Assembly (NCBI GenBank): GCA_022844125.1
Contig: JALHMI010000012.1
Location: 186,001 to 250,000, forward strand
Length of the DNA stretch: 64,000 bases
Reading direction: 5' to 3'
From: Pirellulales bacterium
Lineage (GTDB): Bacteria > Planctomycetota > Planctomycetia > Pirellulales > PALSA-1355
The notes below the pieces were generated by a model. It was not told the origin of the DNA and did no database searches. It worked only from the letters and a program-made list of their open reading frames with translations. The first letter of the stretch is position 1. Every line of letters starts with the position of its first letter. This document shows positions 9,093 through 17,725 of the stretch, piece after piece. The translations under genes and the position numbers were made by a program.

Positions 9093-9979
9093 GCGGCATC
9101 CTGCGGGGCGTAGAAGTGACGGAACAGCGTTTCGAGATCAGGACGGCCGAGGTGCAAGTCTTCGACCGGCTTGCCGGCCAACCAGGCAATGAACGGTTCT
9201 AGTGGGCCGTCGAGACGCCCATTCCAGAGGAGTGGTTCGCGCGTCGTGAGCGCCAGGGCAGGGGGCGGCGCAAGGTCCGAGCTGAGCGGCTCGCGCCAGC
9301 GAATCGTCACCTCGTGCCCCGCGTGGGCGCGAAGTTCGGCCAGCGATTCGTTCGCCACGATCTTTCCATCGCGAATCATGGCCACCCGATCGCAGAGCAA
9401 TTCGACTTCAGTCAGCGTGTGACTGGAGAAGAACACGGTGTGGCCAGCGGCGGCGAGCTCGCGCAGATGATTGAGGAATGTCGCTTGCATGAGCGGGTCG
9501 AGCGTAACGGTCGGCTCGTCGAGCACCAACAAACGCGGCCGATGGGCGAGCGCCAGGATCAGCCCCAGCTTCTGCCGCATGCCGCGCGACATCTTGCGGA
9601 CCTTGACCGAGAGATCGAGCGAGAAGCGATCGGCCAGGCGGCGGCCCTCGGGCATCAGATCGCGGCGGCGGATGCGGCCCCAAAGCTTGAGGGCCGTGTT
9701 GCCGTCCAGCCAGGAGTGCAGCCGCACGTCGCCCGGGATGTAGCCGACTTCGTACTTGATCTGGCTACTGTCGCGCCAGGCGTCGAGGCCAAAGATGCGT
9801 GCGTGACCCGCTGTAGGGCGGAGCAGCCCGAGCAACAGGCGAATCGTCGTCGTCTTGCCGGCTCCGTTGGGCCCCAGGAAACCGAACAACGAACCTTCGC
9901 GCACCGAGAGGTTCACGGCTTCAATGCCGCGGCGGACTCCGTAGTGACGCGTGAGAGATTCGGTTTCAAGGATCGACAT
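9089..9979 (-). CDS. ABC transporter ATP-binding protein
   Basis: 296 residues. Walker A GPNGAGKTT is at residues 36-44, with signature SRGMRQKLGL, Walker B LLVLDEPTVTLDPL and switch SSHTLTEVELLCDR. The C-terminal roughly 80 residues extend past the nucleotide-binding fold, as in CcmA-type ABC-2 ATPases. It is first in a three-gene operon with the permease and the DUF3365 protein. A GCTATAATCC sequence just upstream of the ATG (near 9990) resembles a -10 element but leaves almost no leader. Transport direction is probably export; substrate unknown. Confidence 0.9.
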   Translation of the reverse strand: MSILETESLTRHYGVRRGIEAVNLSVREGSLFGFLGPNGAGKTTTIRLLLGLLRPTAGHARIFGLDAWRDSSQIKYEVGYIPGDVRLHSWLDGNTALKLWGRIRRRDLMPEGRRLADRFSLDLSVKVRKMSRGMRQKLGLILALAHRPRLLVLDEPTVTLDPLMQATFLNHLRELAAAGHTVFFSSHTLTEVELLCDRVAMIRDGKIVANESLAELRAHAGHEVTIRWREPLSSDLAPPPALALTTREPLLWNGRLDGPLEPFIAWLAGKPVEDLHLGRPDLETLFRHFYAPQDAA

Positions 9980-10663
9980 CGCTCAGGGATTATAGCGGAG
10001 GGGAGGGGGAGAATCACAGATTGACAAGATACGGCGGATCCTCGGTGCGCACTCGCCACTTCGCATCGCGGGTTGTCCCTGAGCCCAGCGCTCACCACTT
10101 CCGTTCGTGTCGACAACTGCCGGCCACGCGCTGACCGCCACCTGTTCAATGCGTCAACAGAGCGATGGACGTTTTTCGGCCGGCGTTGTGCCTCGCTCCG
10201 GGGCAGAGGGGCTGACCCAGTCGCGGCACATTTATCGGGCGGTCCATGGAACCATTCAGACGCGCGGTCGAGCGCGCGAAAGATGTTCGGAAATCGTGAG
10301 GATTGCGGGCAGGAACGTCGTGGGTAAGTGTGCGAGACGGCACGCCCCAAAAGGCTGTTTCAGAGTGGTGAGATCCTCACAGGGCGTACTGAGAATAGCG
10401 GTCCAATCAACTTCCGACGTGATTCGATTTGGTGAAATTCGCCCCGTCGCGAGTCCTCAGGCTGCGCTACCCTCTGAACTACAATTTCCTCCGGCGGAAG
10501 GTTCGTTTGTGTGCGAAACCATGCGGGAATTCGCTGCACGCAATTTCTTATGCCGCGCGCTTGATGCGCCCCTGCCGTTGTGCGAATATAGTTGGACCTT
10601 ACTTTGACGTTCGTGCCCCTCTTGCGGCCGTTCGACCGCGACTCGCTTAGGACTTTGAATCTA
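9980..10663. other. 684-nt gap between divergent genes
   Basis: No gene could be supported. The open frames on either strand are rich in Arg/Pro and lack RBS or domain structure. No strong hairpin or repeat was seen. It contains the divergent promoters for the ABC operon and the 10664 gene, but no clean consensus. Confidence 0.5.
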
Positions 10664-11371
10664 ATGAAACGCCCTGCCTTGATGGTTGCGGTCTTGCTTC
10701 TCATGTCGGTGGCCTTTGGCCAACAGCAGTCGGAGGCGCCTTATCAACCGGCCGTCGCGCCGCCGTCGATGGGTGGCTACGGTGGCGGAGGGTATGGCGG
10801 GTTCTACGGGGGCGGCGGCGGAGTCGGCAGCACCGCCGCAGGTTCTGCCGCGACGGGGATGGCCAACGTGATCAGTTCACGTGGCAGCGCGAATCTGAAC
10901 AACTCGGCCGCGGCCGTCAACATGACGCAGGCCCAGAAGAACGAGATCGAAAATCACCAGCAATACACCGACACCTACTTCAACATGCGGGCCACCAACA
11001 AGGCAGCCCGAGCAGCCGAAGAAGGGCCGCCGCCAACGCCGGATCAGCTTGCCCGGATTGCCCACGAGGGAGTTCCCAAGCCGCTCAGCCCGAGCCAGTT
11101 CAACAATGTCTCGGGGCAGATCGCCTGGCCGCAGGTATTGCAGACAGACACCTTTGCCTCCGAGCGCCAGCAATTGGAGAGCGTACTTGGTTCGTACTCG
11201 CAGATGGGAAGTCTCAACTACGCAGACCAGGTGAAGGCGCGGAAACTGATTAACGATATGTCTGAGAAGCTCAAGGCACAGGTTCGCGACCTGCCTCCGC
11301 CCGACTACATGGCGTGCAAGTCATTTCTGAATAGCCTGATTTATGCCACGACGAAGGTCCAACTGAGCTGA
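10664..11371 (+). CDS. secreted Gly-rich protein of unknown function
   Basis: 235 residues. A clear signal peptide (MKRPALMVAVLLLMSVAFGQ) is followed by a Gly/Tyr run (MGGYGGGGYGGFYGGGGG), an Ala/Ser/Asn-rich stretch and then a helical charged domain (MTQAQKNEIENHQQYTD, QADQVKARKLINDMSEKLK). The C-terminal part (LPPPDYMACKSFLNSLIYAT) resembles short secreted proteins common in planctomycetes, but no named family is recognised. ATG at 10664 was chosen because the signal peptide starts there. It is followed 56 nt later by the HEAT-repeat gene and may share a transcript. Confidence 0.72.
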   Translation: MKRPALMVAVLLLMSVAFGQQQSEAPYQPAVAPPSMGGYGGGGYGGFYGGGGGVGSTAAGSAATGMANVISSRGSANLNNSAAAVNMTQAQKNEIENHQQYTDTYFNMRATNKAARAAEEGPPPTPDQLARIAHEGVPKPLSPSQFNNVSGQIAWPQVLQTDTFASERQQLESVLGSYSQMGSLNYADQVKARKLINDMSEKLKAQVRDLPPPDYMACKSFLNSLIYATTKVQLS

Positions 11372-11427
11372 TACCAGGCGAACAGCTAGCCGACTCATTG
11401 CTGCTTACATTTGTTAAACGAGACATT

Positions 11428-13068
11428 ATGATTGCCGAAACAAAACGTCGCGTCGTGTCCGGGGTGCTCCTGTGTCTGCTGTCTGTCTGTTCCACGGCCG
11501 AGGCTCAAGCACCCGACCTGCAGAAGCTCGTTGCCGCGGCAAATTCCACGGACGAAACGACGCGACTCGACGCAATCCATAGCCTGGGAGACCACGGGGC
11601 CGAGGCCGTTCCCGCGCTGGTCGCACTCTTGAAGGCGGAGTCTCCCACCGTGCGGGCCTATGCGGCGCAGGCGCTCGCGAAGATTGGTCCGGCCGCCAAA
11701 AGTGCGGCGGAACCCCTGATCGATCTGCTGGCTGATCCAGAGCCGGCCGTACGTCGGTATGCGATTCAAGCGATTGGGGCAATTCGTCCTGGTCCGAAAG
11801 TAACCGTTCCACTGTTTGCCAAATTGATGCAGGATTCCGACCCCGGCGTCCAATTGCGAGTCATGCAAACCGTGGCCGACGCCAAAGGCGCTGCAGTGCC
11901 GGGCCTGATTGAAGCGTTGCATAACAAGGCGGCCGCCTATTGGGCCTGCGTGATCATTCGAGATATCGGCCCCGACGCCATCGGGACGGCTCCGGCCCTG
12001 ATCGAAAGCCTCAAAGATCCGAATCCTGAAATCCGTCGCGAGGCGACGCTGGCCCTGGCAGCCATCAATGCAACCGACGCGGTGGATGCGCTCGTGCCGC
12101 TGCTCAACGACGAGCATGCCAGCCAAGCCGCCACGTACGCCTTGGCCATGCTCGGTAAGATGCCGCCTGAGGCTGAGAAAATCGTACGCGCGAACGTCAA
12201 AAGCAAGGACGAAATGCTCAGCGCCGTCAGCATGTGGGCGCTCGCACGGATCCATCCCGACGACCAGAAACTTAAGCAAGCAGTGCTGAGCCATTTGGTC
12301 CCACTGCTGAAGAGCAAAGATGAGTTTGCACGTCTGGCTGCGGCGCGAGCGCTGGCGTCTCTGCCGGCCAGTCCGGAAATTGCCATCCCGATTTTCGAGA
12401 AGGCGCTGGCCGGTGCGGACGAGCAAACGACCCACTACATGCTCGATGCCTTGGCCATGATGGGACCACCGGCGGTGCCACGGCTGATCGGTGCGCTCGA
12501 GCATCCCCAGTTGCGGGCACCCGTGGCTGCGATTCTCGGCCGGATGGGCCCGGCCGCCGCGCCGGCCACCGAGGCTTTGGCAAAATTGCTGACGGACCCG
12601 GACGCCAACGTCCGGATCGAGGCGGCACATGCCTTGGCCGGCATCGGGCCAGAGGCGAAGTCCGCAGTTCCTGCGCTGATCGAATCGCTTAAGGAGATGG
12701 AGGACGCTCCGCGGGCTGCAGCAGTGCTCGCATTGGGAAGAATCGGCCCGCCCGCCCGTGCCGCTGACACGGCGCTCGTGGCGATCCTCAGGAAGTCGGA
12801 CGGTTCGCTTTCGCTCTTGAGCGCGTGGGCCCTGATTCAGATTAACGGCGCCACGCCCACGGCCGCCAAGGTCGTCATGCCCGAGCTTCTGAAGGGGCTG
12901 TCGTCGCCAATGCCGCAAGGCCGTCAGATGGCAGCCGAGTCGCTCGGCCAGTTTGGGCCGCTCGCCAAGAGCGCGGCGCCGCAGCTCGACAAGTCCACCA
13001 AGGACGCCGATGCGCGAGTCCGCGAAGCTGCCACGAAAGCACTGGCGACGATTCAGGGCGCGAAGTAG
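11428..13068 (+). CDS. exported HEAT-repeat protein
   Basis: 546 residues with a signal peptide (MIAETKRRVVSGVLLCLLSV...). It is a solenoid of at least ten HEAT/PBS-lyase type repeats such as VPALVALLKAESPTVRAYAA and AAEPLIDLLADPEPAVRRYA and, near the end, AAPQLDKSTKDADARVREAA. Each repeat has the alternating helix pattern and Asp/Arg positions of the family. These solenoids bind proteins; no catalytic domain is present. The start at 11428 gives a proper signal peptide. A short GC-rich stem (13069-13075 with 13103-13109) lies directly after the stop codon between this gene and convergent msrA and may help termination. Confidence 0.85.
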   Translation: MIAETKRRVVSGVLLCLLSVCSTAEAQAPDLQKLVAAANSTDETTRLDAIHSLGDHGAEAVPALVALLKAESPTVRAYAAQALAKIGPAAKSAAEPLIDLLADPEPAVRRYAIQAIGAIRPGPKVTVPLFAKLMQDSDPGVQLRVMQTVADAKGAAVPGLIEALHNKAAAYWACVIIRDIGPDAIGTAPALIESLKDPNPEIRREATLALAAINATDAVDALVPLLNDEHASQAATYALAMLGKMPPEAEKIVRANVKSKDEMLSAVSMWALARIHPDDQKLKQAVLSHLVPLLKSKDEFARLAAARALASLPASPEIAIPIFEKALAGADEQTTHYMLDALAMMGPPAVPRLIGALEHPQLRAPVAAILGRMGPAAAPATEALAKLLTDPDANVRIEAAHALAGIGPEAKSAVPALIESLKEMEDAPRAAAVLALGRIGPPARAADTALVAILRKSDGSLSLLSAWALIQINGATPTAAKVVMPELLKGLSSPMPQGRQMAAESLGQFGPLAKSAAPQLDKSTKDADARVREAATKALATIQGAK

Positions 13069-13123
13069 CGCCGCGATCCAGCTTGAGGCCGAAGCCAGGC
13101 CTGCGGCGCGGCGATCCAACTGC

Positions 13124-13594
13124 CTAAATATGGCAGCTCGACTGCCCGCGCTTTTCGAGATACTGCTGGTGGTACTCTTCGGCCCGGTAGAACTCGCGGG
13201 CCGGTTCGATCAGCGTCACGATCGGACGGCGAAGCTTGCCGCTTTCGTTCAAAGCCTTTTTGGATGCTTCTGCCGCCGCTTGTTGCTCGGGCGTGTGATA
13301 GAAGATCGCCGAGCGATATTGCGAGCCGTGATCCGGTCCCTGGCGATTGAGCTGCGTGGGATCGTGGTTCGCCCAGAAGACTTCGAGCAGCCGATCGTAG
13401 CTCACTTGCTCGGGGTCGTATTCCACTTCGACGACTTCGGCGTGTCCGGTCCGGTCCGTGCAGACCTGCTCGTAAGTCGGATTCTTGGTTTGGCCACCGG
13501 AGTAGCCCACCGCGGTTTGCTTTACTCCGGCGATCTGACGAAAGGCGGCCTCGACGCCCCAGAAACATCCCGCCCCAAAGGTTGCCTTCGCCAT
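13124..13594 (-). CDS. msrA: peptide methionine sulfoxide reductase MsrA
   Basis: 156 residues, close to the minimal MsrA length. The catalytic motif GAGCFWG places the nucleophilic Cys at position 10. [30 protein letters not shown] and [23 protein letters not shown] are further family signatures. It reduces the S-epimer of methionine sulfoxide in damaged proteins. Its RBS AAGGAG overlaps the TAA of the upstream H1-like gene, implying coupled translation. Confidence 0.95.
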   Translation of the reverse strand: MAKATFGAGCFWGVEAAFRQIAGVKQTAVGYSGGQTKNPTYEQVCTDRTGHAEVVEVEYDPEQVSYDRLLEVFWANHDPTQLNRQGPDHGSQYRSAIFYHTPEQQAAAEASKKALNESGKLRRPIVTLIEPAREFYRAEEYHQQYLEKRGQSSCHI

Positions 13595-13608
13595 CGCCGG
13601 TGAACTCC

Positions 13609-14118
13609 TTATTTGTGTTTTGCTTTCCGCTTGCCGCTCGCAGGAGCGGGTTTCGAGCGAAGCTCCTTAAGCTTCGAGGCGACGCGCACGAGCTCGTGCA
13701 GTTCTTTCTGCCCGACCTCTTTCACCTTCGTGGCTCGCGACTTGATCCAGCCGAGCGACTCGGTGGCGGCGTCTTTGGCCGGGGCCGCCTTTTGAATCAT
13801 TCTACCGAGTCCGGCAAATACGTCCTGCGGCCAGTGGCTGACTTTGGCCAGGTAGGTTTCCGAATGGCCTTGGGGCGCAGACCTGCGGCTGCGGGTCGGC
13901 TTGGCCTTGGCTGTTTTGGATTGGGCTGATTTCGCGGTGAGCACGGCTGGCTCCTTCGACTGGCGTTTGGCGGGAGTTTTACGGGCAGGCTTTGCTGCAG
14001 ACTTCGCCGCAGCGTTTTTGGCAGTGGCGGGTTTTTTCGCGGGAGCCTTGGCTGGCTTCTTCGCGGCGACAGGCTTCGCAGCTACCGACTTCGACCGGGG
14101 CGGGGTTTTCTTGGCCAT
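13609..14118 (-). CDS. histone H1-like Lys/Ala/Pro-rich protein
   Basis: 169 residues. The N-terminal two thirds is a low-complexity basic tail of KPA/KKPA/AKK repeats (e.g. [19 protein letters not shown]), followed by a small more ordered region ([39 protein letters not shown]). The tail matches eukaryotic H1 C-termini and bacterial Hc1/AlgR3-type proteins, which bind and compact DNA. The start at 14118 has AGAGGAA upstream; an ATG further upstream would add 77 unlikely residues. It precedes msrA by 14 nt. DNA binding is inferred from composition only. Confidence 0.75.
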   Translation of the reverse strand: MAKKTPPRSKSVAAKPVAAKKPAKAPAKKPATAKNAAAKSAAKPARKTPAKRQSKEPAVLTAKSAQSKTAKAKPTRSRRSAPQGHSETYLAKVSHWPQDVFAGLGRMIQKAAPAKDAATESLGWIKSRATKVKEVGQKELHELVRVASKLKELRSKPAPASGKRKAKHK

Positions 14119-14278
14119 GACCGTTCCTCTTGCATCGGCACTTAGCGGCATCGAGCGCGCAGACGGTTCGCCGCAAAGCCGCCCGAAAATTGTAGCTTCT
14201 AACCGGCCGCACACACGCGGGAACGATCTTGCCGATTCTGAGGATTGGGGCGCGGCAAGCGTGCGCGCAACAGGAAAC

Positions 14279-14298
14279 CCAGGGACAGCATTCCCTGG
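14279..14298 (-). terminator. probable terminator after the PEP-CTERM gene
   Basis: 7-bp stem CCAGGGA/TCCCTGG with a 6-nt loop about 65 nt past the stop of the 14362-15138 gene, followed on the minus strand by GTTTCC. The T-tract is weak. Confidence 0.45.
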
Positions 14299-14361
14299 CG
14301 GGCTTTCTTGACCAACCTCTGCGTGTGCCACACGGCGCCAGCCGTTCACTCGCAGGCCTGG

Positions 14362-15138
14362 CTACTTCGCAGTTTGTCGGCGGCGGCGAATCAGCGGGCC
14401 AATCAGGAGCGCTCCTCCGATCGCCAAAGCGACTCCGGCGGCAGGCTCCGGCACGGCCGCAACAGTAATCCCTTGCAGACGCGCTCCATTGGGAATCTCG
14501 GTAGGCTCGAACGCCGAGCCGAGTCCACCGCCAATCTCCATGTAAGTGAGACGAAACATCTGACCGGCGGCGAACGGTATCTCCAGGTCGATCGTTTCGT
14601 CGTCTTGTATGCCATTTTCCAGTAGATACACGATCTGTCCAACAATGGCCCCCTGGGCTACGGCGTTGTCGACGGCGCCCGGAATGGTCGTGTTGGCGAA
14701 TGAATCAAAAAGATTGACGCGGACGCCTGGCGTCTCCAAGAGAAAATACTCGAGTGACTCGTCTTTCACTCCATCGAAGTTAAGGCCTGTCAGGATGCCC
14801 GGCCGGTCGAACGAAAACTCGATGTACTCGCTGGTGCCGTTGATACGATCGAAGCGAGCCGCTTGGCCGCCCGGACCCAACAGGTTCGTGGCATCGACGC
14901 CCATCCCGAAAACGCTATTGGTTTCCCACAGGCCGGCTCCTGGCGGTCCGGCGAATAAATTCAGGCCGAAATCCCCTGCGACGAGCGATTTGGACGAGGC
15001 TCCAAGCAAGTTGTTCGCGGAAAATCCGAAGGAGAACGTTTCGGCGTGAACGCGGTCCACCACACCGACGAGCACCAGAAACGTGGTCGCCAGAATGCGG
15101 GTCGCGTTGCGATGCAGGCGGTGTACAGGATGGGACAT
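14362..15138 (-). CDS. PEP-CTERM sorting domain protein
   Basis: 258 residues. An N-terminal signal peptide (ILATTFLVLVGVVDRVHA) is followed by a beta-rich exported body. The C-terminus has the PEP-CTERM tripartite signal: VPEP, a hydrophobic helix (AAGVALAIGGALLIGPLI) and RRRRQ. Such proteins are sorted by an exosortase; no exosortase gene lies in this window. ATG at 15138 has GAGGATAG upstream. Body function unknown. It is adjacent to, and on the same strand as, another PEP-CTERM gene but separated from it by a terminator. Confidence 0.85.
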   Translation of the reverse strand: MSHPVHRLHRNATRILATTFLVLVGVVDRVHAETFSFGFSANNLLGASSKSLVAGDFGLNLFAGPPGAGLWETNSVFGMGVDATNLLGPGGQAARFDRINGTSEYIEFSFDRPGILTGLNFDGVKDESLEYFLLETPGVRVNLFDSFANTTIPGAVDNAVAQGAIVGQIVYLLENGIQDDETIDLEIPFAAGQMFRLTYMEIGGGLGSAFEPTEIPNGARLQGITVAAVPEPAAGVALAIGGALLIGPLIRRRRQTAK

Positions 15139-15184
15139 GAAGCTATCCTCGAATGGCGGTGGCCGGTCGATGGCCAAAATTTGG

Positions 15185-15213
15185 CCCCTGGAGGTTTGCA
15201 TGTCCTCCAGGGG
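15185..15213 (-). terminator. terminator of the second PEP-CTERM gene
   Basis: Perfect 10-bp stem CCCCTGGAGG/CCTCCAGGGG with a 9-nt loop. On the minus strand it is followed by CCAAATTTTGG. It lies 25 nt past the stop codon of 15238-16080. Confidence 0.75.
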
Positions 15214-15237
15214 CGAAGCGTGCAAGACGCGAGACGA

Positions 15238-16080
15238 CTACGCTTTTGCTGCCCGTCGACGACGAAGACTGCGAACGCCCAGGCCGGCCAGTGCGACGGC
15301 TCCGAGAACCAGAGTTGACGGTTCCGGCACGGCCACGGCGCTGAAGGTCAGGTCGTCAATGGCTAGTCCATTGTCCTGTCCCTGAACCTGGTCCATCGTC
15401 CAGCGGAGCACCAGAGTTTGCCCAGGCGCCCAATTCAGGCCGGTGACCGAGCCGCTCAAGGCAACCTGATTCGCAGGCAAGTTACCGTCGAGGGCGACTT
15501 CGGTGGGCGAGGATTGCGTGTTCGGATTGCTGAAACTAAGCGCGGCCACGTTTGTCAATGTGTTGTCGTCAATGTCCGGCGCCAGTCCATAGGCAAAGCT
15601 CATCGAGTTGTTGACGCCCGCTTCTCCACGACGCCACTGTTCACCGGTGAACGACAAGTTGAAACTTTCGAATGTCGTGGCGGAATTGTTCACCAAGACC
15701 AATCCGAAGGAGCCGATCTGGTTGCTCGTTGTAATGGACCCTAGCGCACGCTCGCTGGAACCATCGGTCCCAAGGCTCAAGACGCCACGACCACCGCTGC
15801 TCCCCGTGCCGCCGTTTTGAGATTTGAATTCGGTGCTTGTGCTGCTGCCGAGAAAGTTGCCGAGTTGCCAACCATCCATCCCGGTAGCGCCCGTGACGGC
15901 CGAGAATTCGTGTGGGCCTTTTCCGATGAGCACCTGGCTGGGATTGGTGACGTTAGTCGGCAGACCATTGAAGTTGTTCGAGATGACGCCGCCGGTGTAA
16001 CTGAGCGGCGCCGCATGTACGGTAGAGGCTAGCGCCGTGGCCGCCAGAAGTGCCGCGCTCGCGGCATGATTAATTCGCAT
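15238..16080 (-). CDS. PEP-CTERM sorting domain protein
   Basis: 280 residues with a signal peptide (MRINHAASAALLAATALAST) and C-terminal VPEPSTLVLGAVALAGLGV followed by RSLRRRRAAKA, a textbook PEP-CTERM. The body has the pattern of a discoidin/DUF-type beta-sandwich exported protein (LSYTGGVISNNFNGLP, WQLGNFLGSS, LALNWAPGQTLVLRWTMDQV, AIDDLTFSAVAV), which recurs in planctomycete PEP-CTERM proteins annotated as hypothetical. Function unknown; probably a cell-surface or matrix protein. Confidence 0.87.
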   Translation of the reverse strand: MRINHAASAALLAATALASTVHAAPLSYTGGVISNNFNGLPTNVTNPSQVLIGKGPHEFSAVTGATGMDGWQLGNFLGSSTSTEFKSQNGGTGSSGGRGVLSLGTDGSSERALGSITTSNQIGSFGLVLVNNSATTFESFNLSFTGEQWRRGEAGVNNSMSFAYGLAPDIDDNTLTNVAALSFSNPNTQSSPTEVALDGNLPANQVALSGSVTGLNWAPGQTLVLRWTMDQVQGQDNGLAIDDLTFSAVAVPEPSTLVLGAVALAGLGVRSLRRRRAAKA

Positions 16081-16219
16081 TTGCTGACTCCTACGAGATG
16101 GGATCGATTGCGAGACCCTTGTTAAAGACGTGAAAGCTAGCAGAGTAAGATGAGCGCAGGTTGAGCACCGTGTTAGATTCGGATTCGGCGGACATTCGGC
16201 TGCCGTCGTCGAAAACGAG

Positions 16220-16248
16220 AAGGCCCAGGAGGGGCACTCCTGGGCCTT
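16220..16248 (-). terminator. terminator of the MscS-type gene
   Basis: Perfect 12-bp stem AAGGCCCAGGAG/CTCCTGGGCCTT with a 5-nt loop. On the minus strand it is followed by CTCGTTTTC. It lies 60 nt after the 16311-17201 stop codon. Confidence 0.8.
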
Positions 16249-16310
16249 CGATTGCCATCGGTTGTATCCAGCCGCACTGCATTTGGTTGCAGCGCGGCTT
16301 AAGTCGTGAG

Positions 16311-17201
16311 TTACCGCACGGCTTCGTTCAGCATCTTCGTGTTGGGGATGCTGCGACGATTCATCAGGCCGTCTTCGTCGGTCTCGATAATCGTGGCCAC
16401 GGGGCCGACTTCGCGAACGGTGCCTTCCATGTGGCCAACCGTCACGTGGTCGCCCGAGTGCAGCCGCTGGCGAACGTAGTAGCCGGCCAGGATGCCCGCC
16501 ATCACGTCGCGACCGCCGAGCCCGAAGGCCAGGCCGAAGCCCACGGCGACCGCACCCGCGGCGATCAGGATGAGCTGGTTCAAGAGCTCAAACTGCACGC
16601 CGATCTGGTTGAAGGCCGCGATGAACGTCAGCAGGGCGAAGGCATAGTAGCAGCCGTTGGCCAGGTGTTCCGCGTAGCTGATGCCCACGCGGTCGGCACT
16701 CGTCGCCACCACGCCGCGGAGGAACGTGGCCACCAACAGCCCGACCACGACCACCACGGTCGCGAGCAGCAGCTTGGGAATGTAGGCCACGATGCTTTCC
16801 ATCGGCTTGGTCAGCGACTCGGCGCCCAGGATGTTAAAGCCGGCCATCAGGAAGACCAGCATCAACAACCAGAAGACGATCGTGCCAACGATGGCCGACA
16901 CATTTCGCTGAATCCCCACGCGGTGCATGGAGTCGGCCAGACCACTCTGGTCCGCGGCGGTTTGCAGTCCCAGCTTCTCGGCCAGCGTGGTGGCGAACCT
17001 GCCCACCACGCGGGCGATCACGTAGCCCAGGACCACGACGACAACCATGGCGACGACTTGCGGCGCGACGGCGATCGTGTTGTGCCAGGCATTCGTGAAG
17101 CTGTCCACGACGGCATCCCACGAGTTGTTGAAGGTTTTGGTGACCGTGTCGGTCGTTTGTTCCGCGACGCTCGCGGCGTCAGCATAAGCAAGCAAGTTCA
17201 T
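16311..17201 (-). CDS. small-conductance mechanosensitive channel-like protein (CmpX/MscS type)
   Basis: 296 residues with four hydrophobic segments (VAMVVVVVLGYVIARVVG, VGTIVFWLLMLVFLMAGF, LLLATVVVVVGLLVATFLRG, LILIAAGAVAVGFGLAFGLG). The last is the pore-like GGRDVMAGILAGYY region of MscS relatives. A short beta domain follows (GDHVTVGHMEGTVREVGPVAT), ending in IPNTKMLNEAVR. This matches MscS-like proteins with conserved TM-helix repeats (CmpX family). Likely a pressure-release channel; gating unproven. Confidence 0.85.
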   Translation of the reverse strand: MNLLAYADAASVAEQTTDTVTKTFNNSWDAVVDSFTNAWHNTIAVAPQVVAMVVVVVLGYVIARVVGRFATTLAEKLGLQTAADQSGLADSMHRVGIQRNVSAIVGTIVFWLLMLVFLMAGFNILGAESLTKPMESIVAYIPKLLLATVVVVVGLLVATFLRGVVATSADRVGISYAEHLANGCYYAFALLTFIAAFNQIGVQFELLNQLILIAAGAVAVGFGLAFGLGGRDVMAGILAGYYVRQRLHSGDHVTVGHMEGTVREVGPVATIIETDEDGLMNRRSIPNTKMLNEAVR

Positions 17202-17324
17202 GTTCCGGGTTCCTTCGAAAAGGAGGTGTGTGCTCGGGGACGTTCCCCGTAAGTTGTGTTTCCAGTCAGGTTCAGTGCGTCACATTGCGGTGTTTAAATT
17301 GTTTGCGGGTCGGTCTTGCATCTC

Positions 17325-17390
17325 AACCCGAAGCGTAAGAGCGCGAGCGAGGCTCTTCTGCGGGACCCGCCTCGCTCACGCTTCGGGTTA
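17325..17390. repeat. AACCCGAAGCG inverted repeat copy
   Basis: Left arm AACCCGAAGCGTAAGAGCGC and right arm CCTCGCTCACGCTTCGGGTT form an imperfect inverted repeat related to 4763-4829 and 61587-61649. It lies between the MscS-type gene and the sigma-factor operon. Confidence 0.8.
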
Positions 17391-17411
17391 TGAGCGGAGG
17401 CGGAAGACCAA

Positions 17412-17648
17412 CTACCTTCGACGGCGATTCGGCTTCGTTTCGTAACGGCCTGTCAGCGTGAACAGCACGCTGCCGATGACCGCTCGCGAGAACTCGACCA
17501 CGGCCCAGGGGACCGCGCCGAACATCAGGTCCATCAGTTGTCCCACCACGAGCGAGCGATTCACGCGCTCGTGAAGCTGATCGTCGAACCGTGCCGGGGG
17601 CGGCGGCACGTCCAGTTCTGCCAATCGTTCAAACAGGTCGGTAGCCAT
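17412..17648 (-). CDS. small membrane protein downstream of an ECF sigma factor
   Basis: 78 residues. A charged N-terminal half (MATDLFERLAELDVPPPPAR) is followed by a predicted membrane helix (AVPWAVVEFSRAVIGSVLFT) and an Arg-rich tail. It starts 77 nt after the sigma factor gene on the same strand and is probably in its operon, so it could be an anti-sigma factor. It has no HxxxCxxC zinc motif, so this is an inference from position only. Confidence 0.7.
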   Translation of the reverse strand: MATDLFERLAELDVPPPPARFDDQLHERVNRSLVVGQLMDLMFGAVPWAVVEFSRAVIGSVLFTLTGRYETKPNRRRR

Positions 17649-17725
17649 AGTTGCGTTCCGTCGGGTTGCTAACAGGTGCTTCGGGTCGGGTGCGTCGTGT
17701 TGCTGATTCTAAGGTGCCACTTGAA

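Noticed and set aside
11395-13119. A 574-codon open frame opposite the HEAT-repeat gene
   Set aside because: Its apparent repeats are the complement of the HEAT repeats; no RBS or homologous motif.
16161-17252. A 363-codon frame opposite the MscS-type gene
   Set aside because: His/Gln/Asp-rich shadow; runs through the terminator and promoter region.
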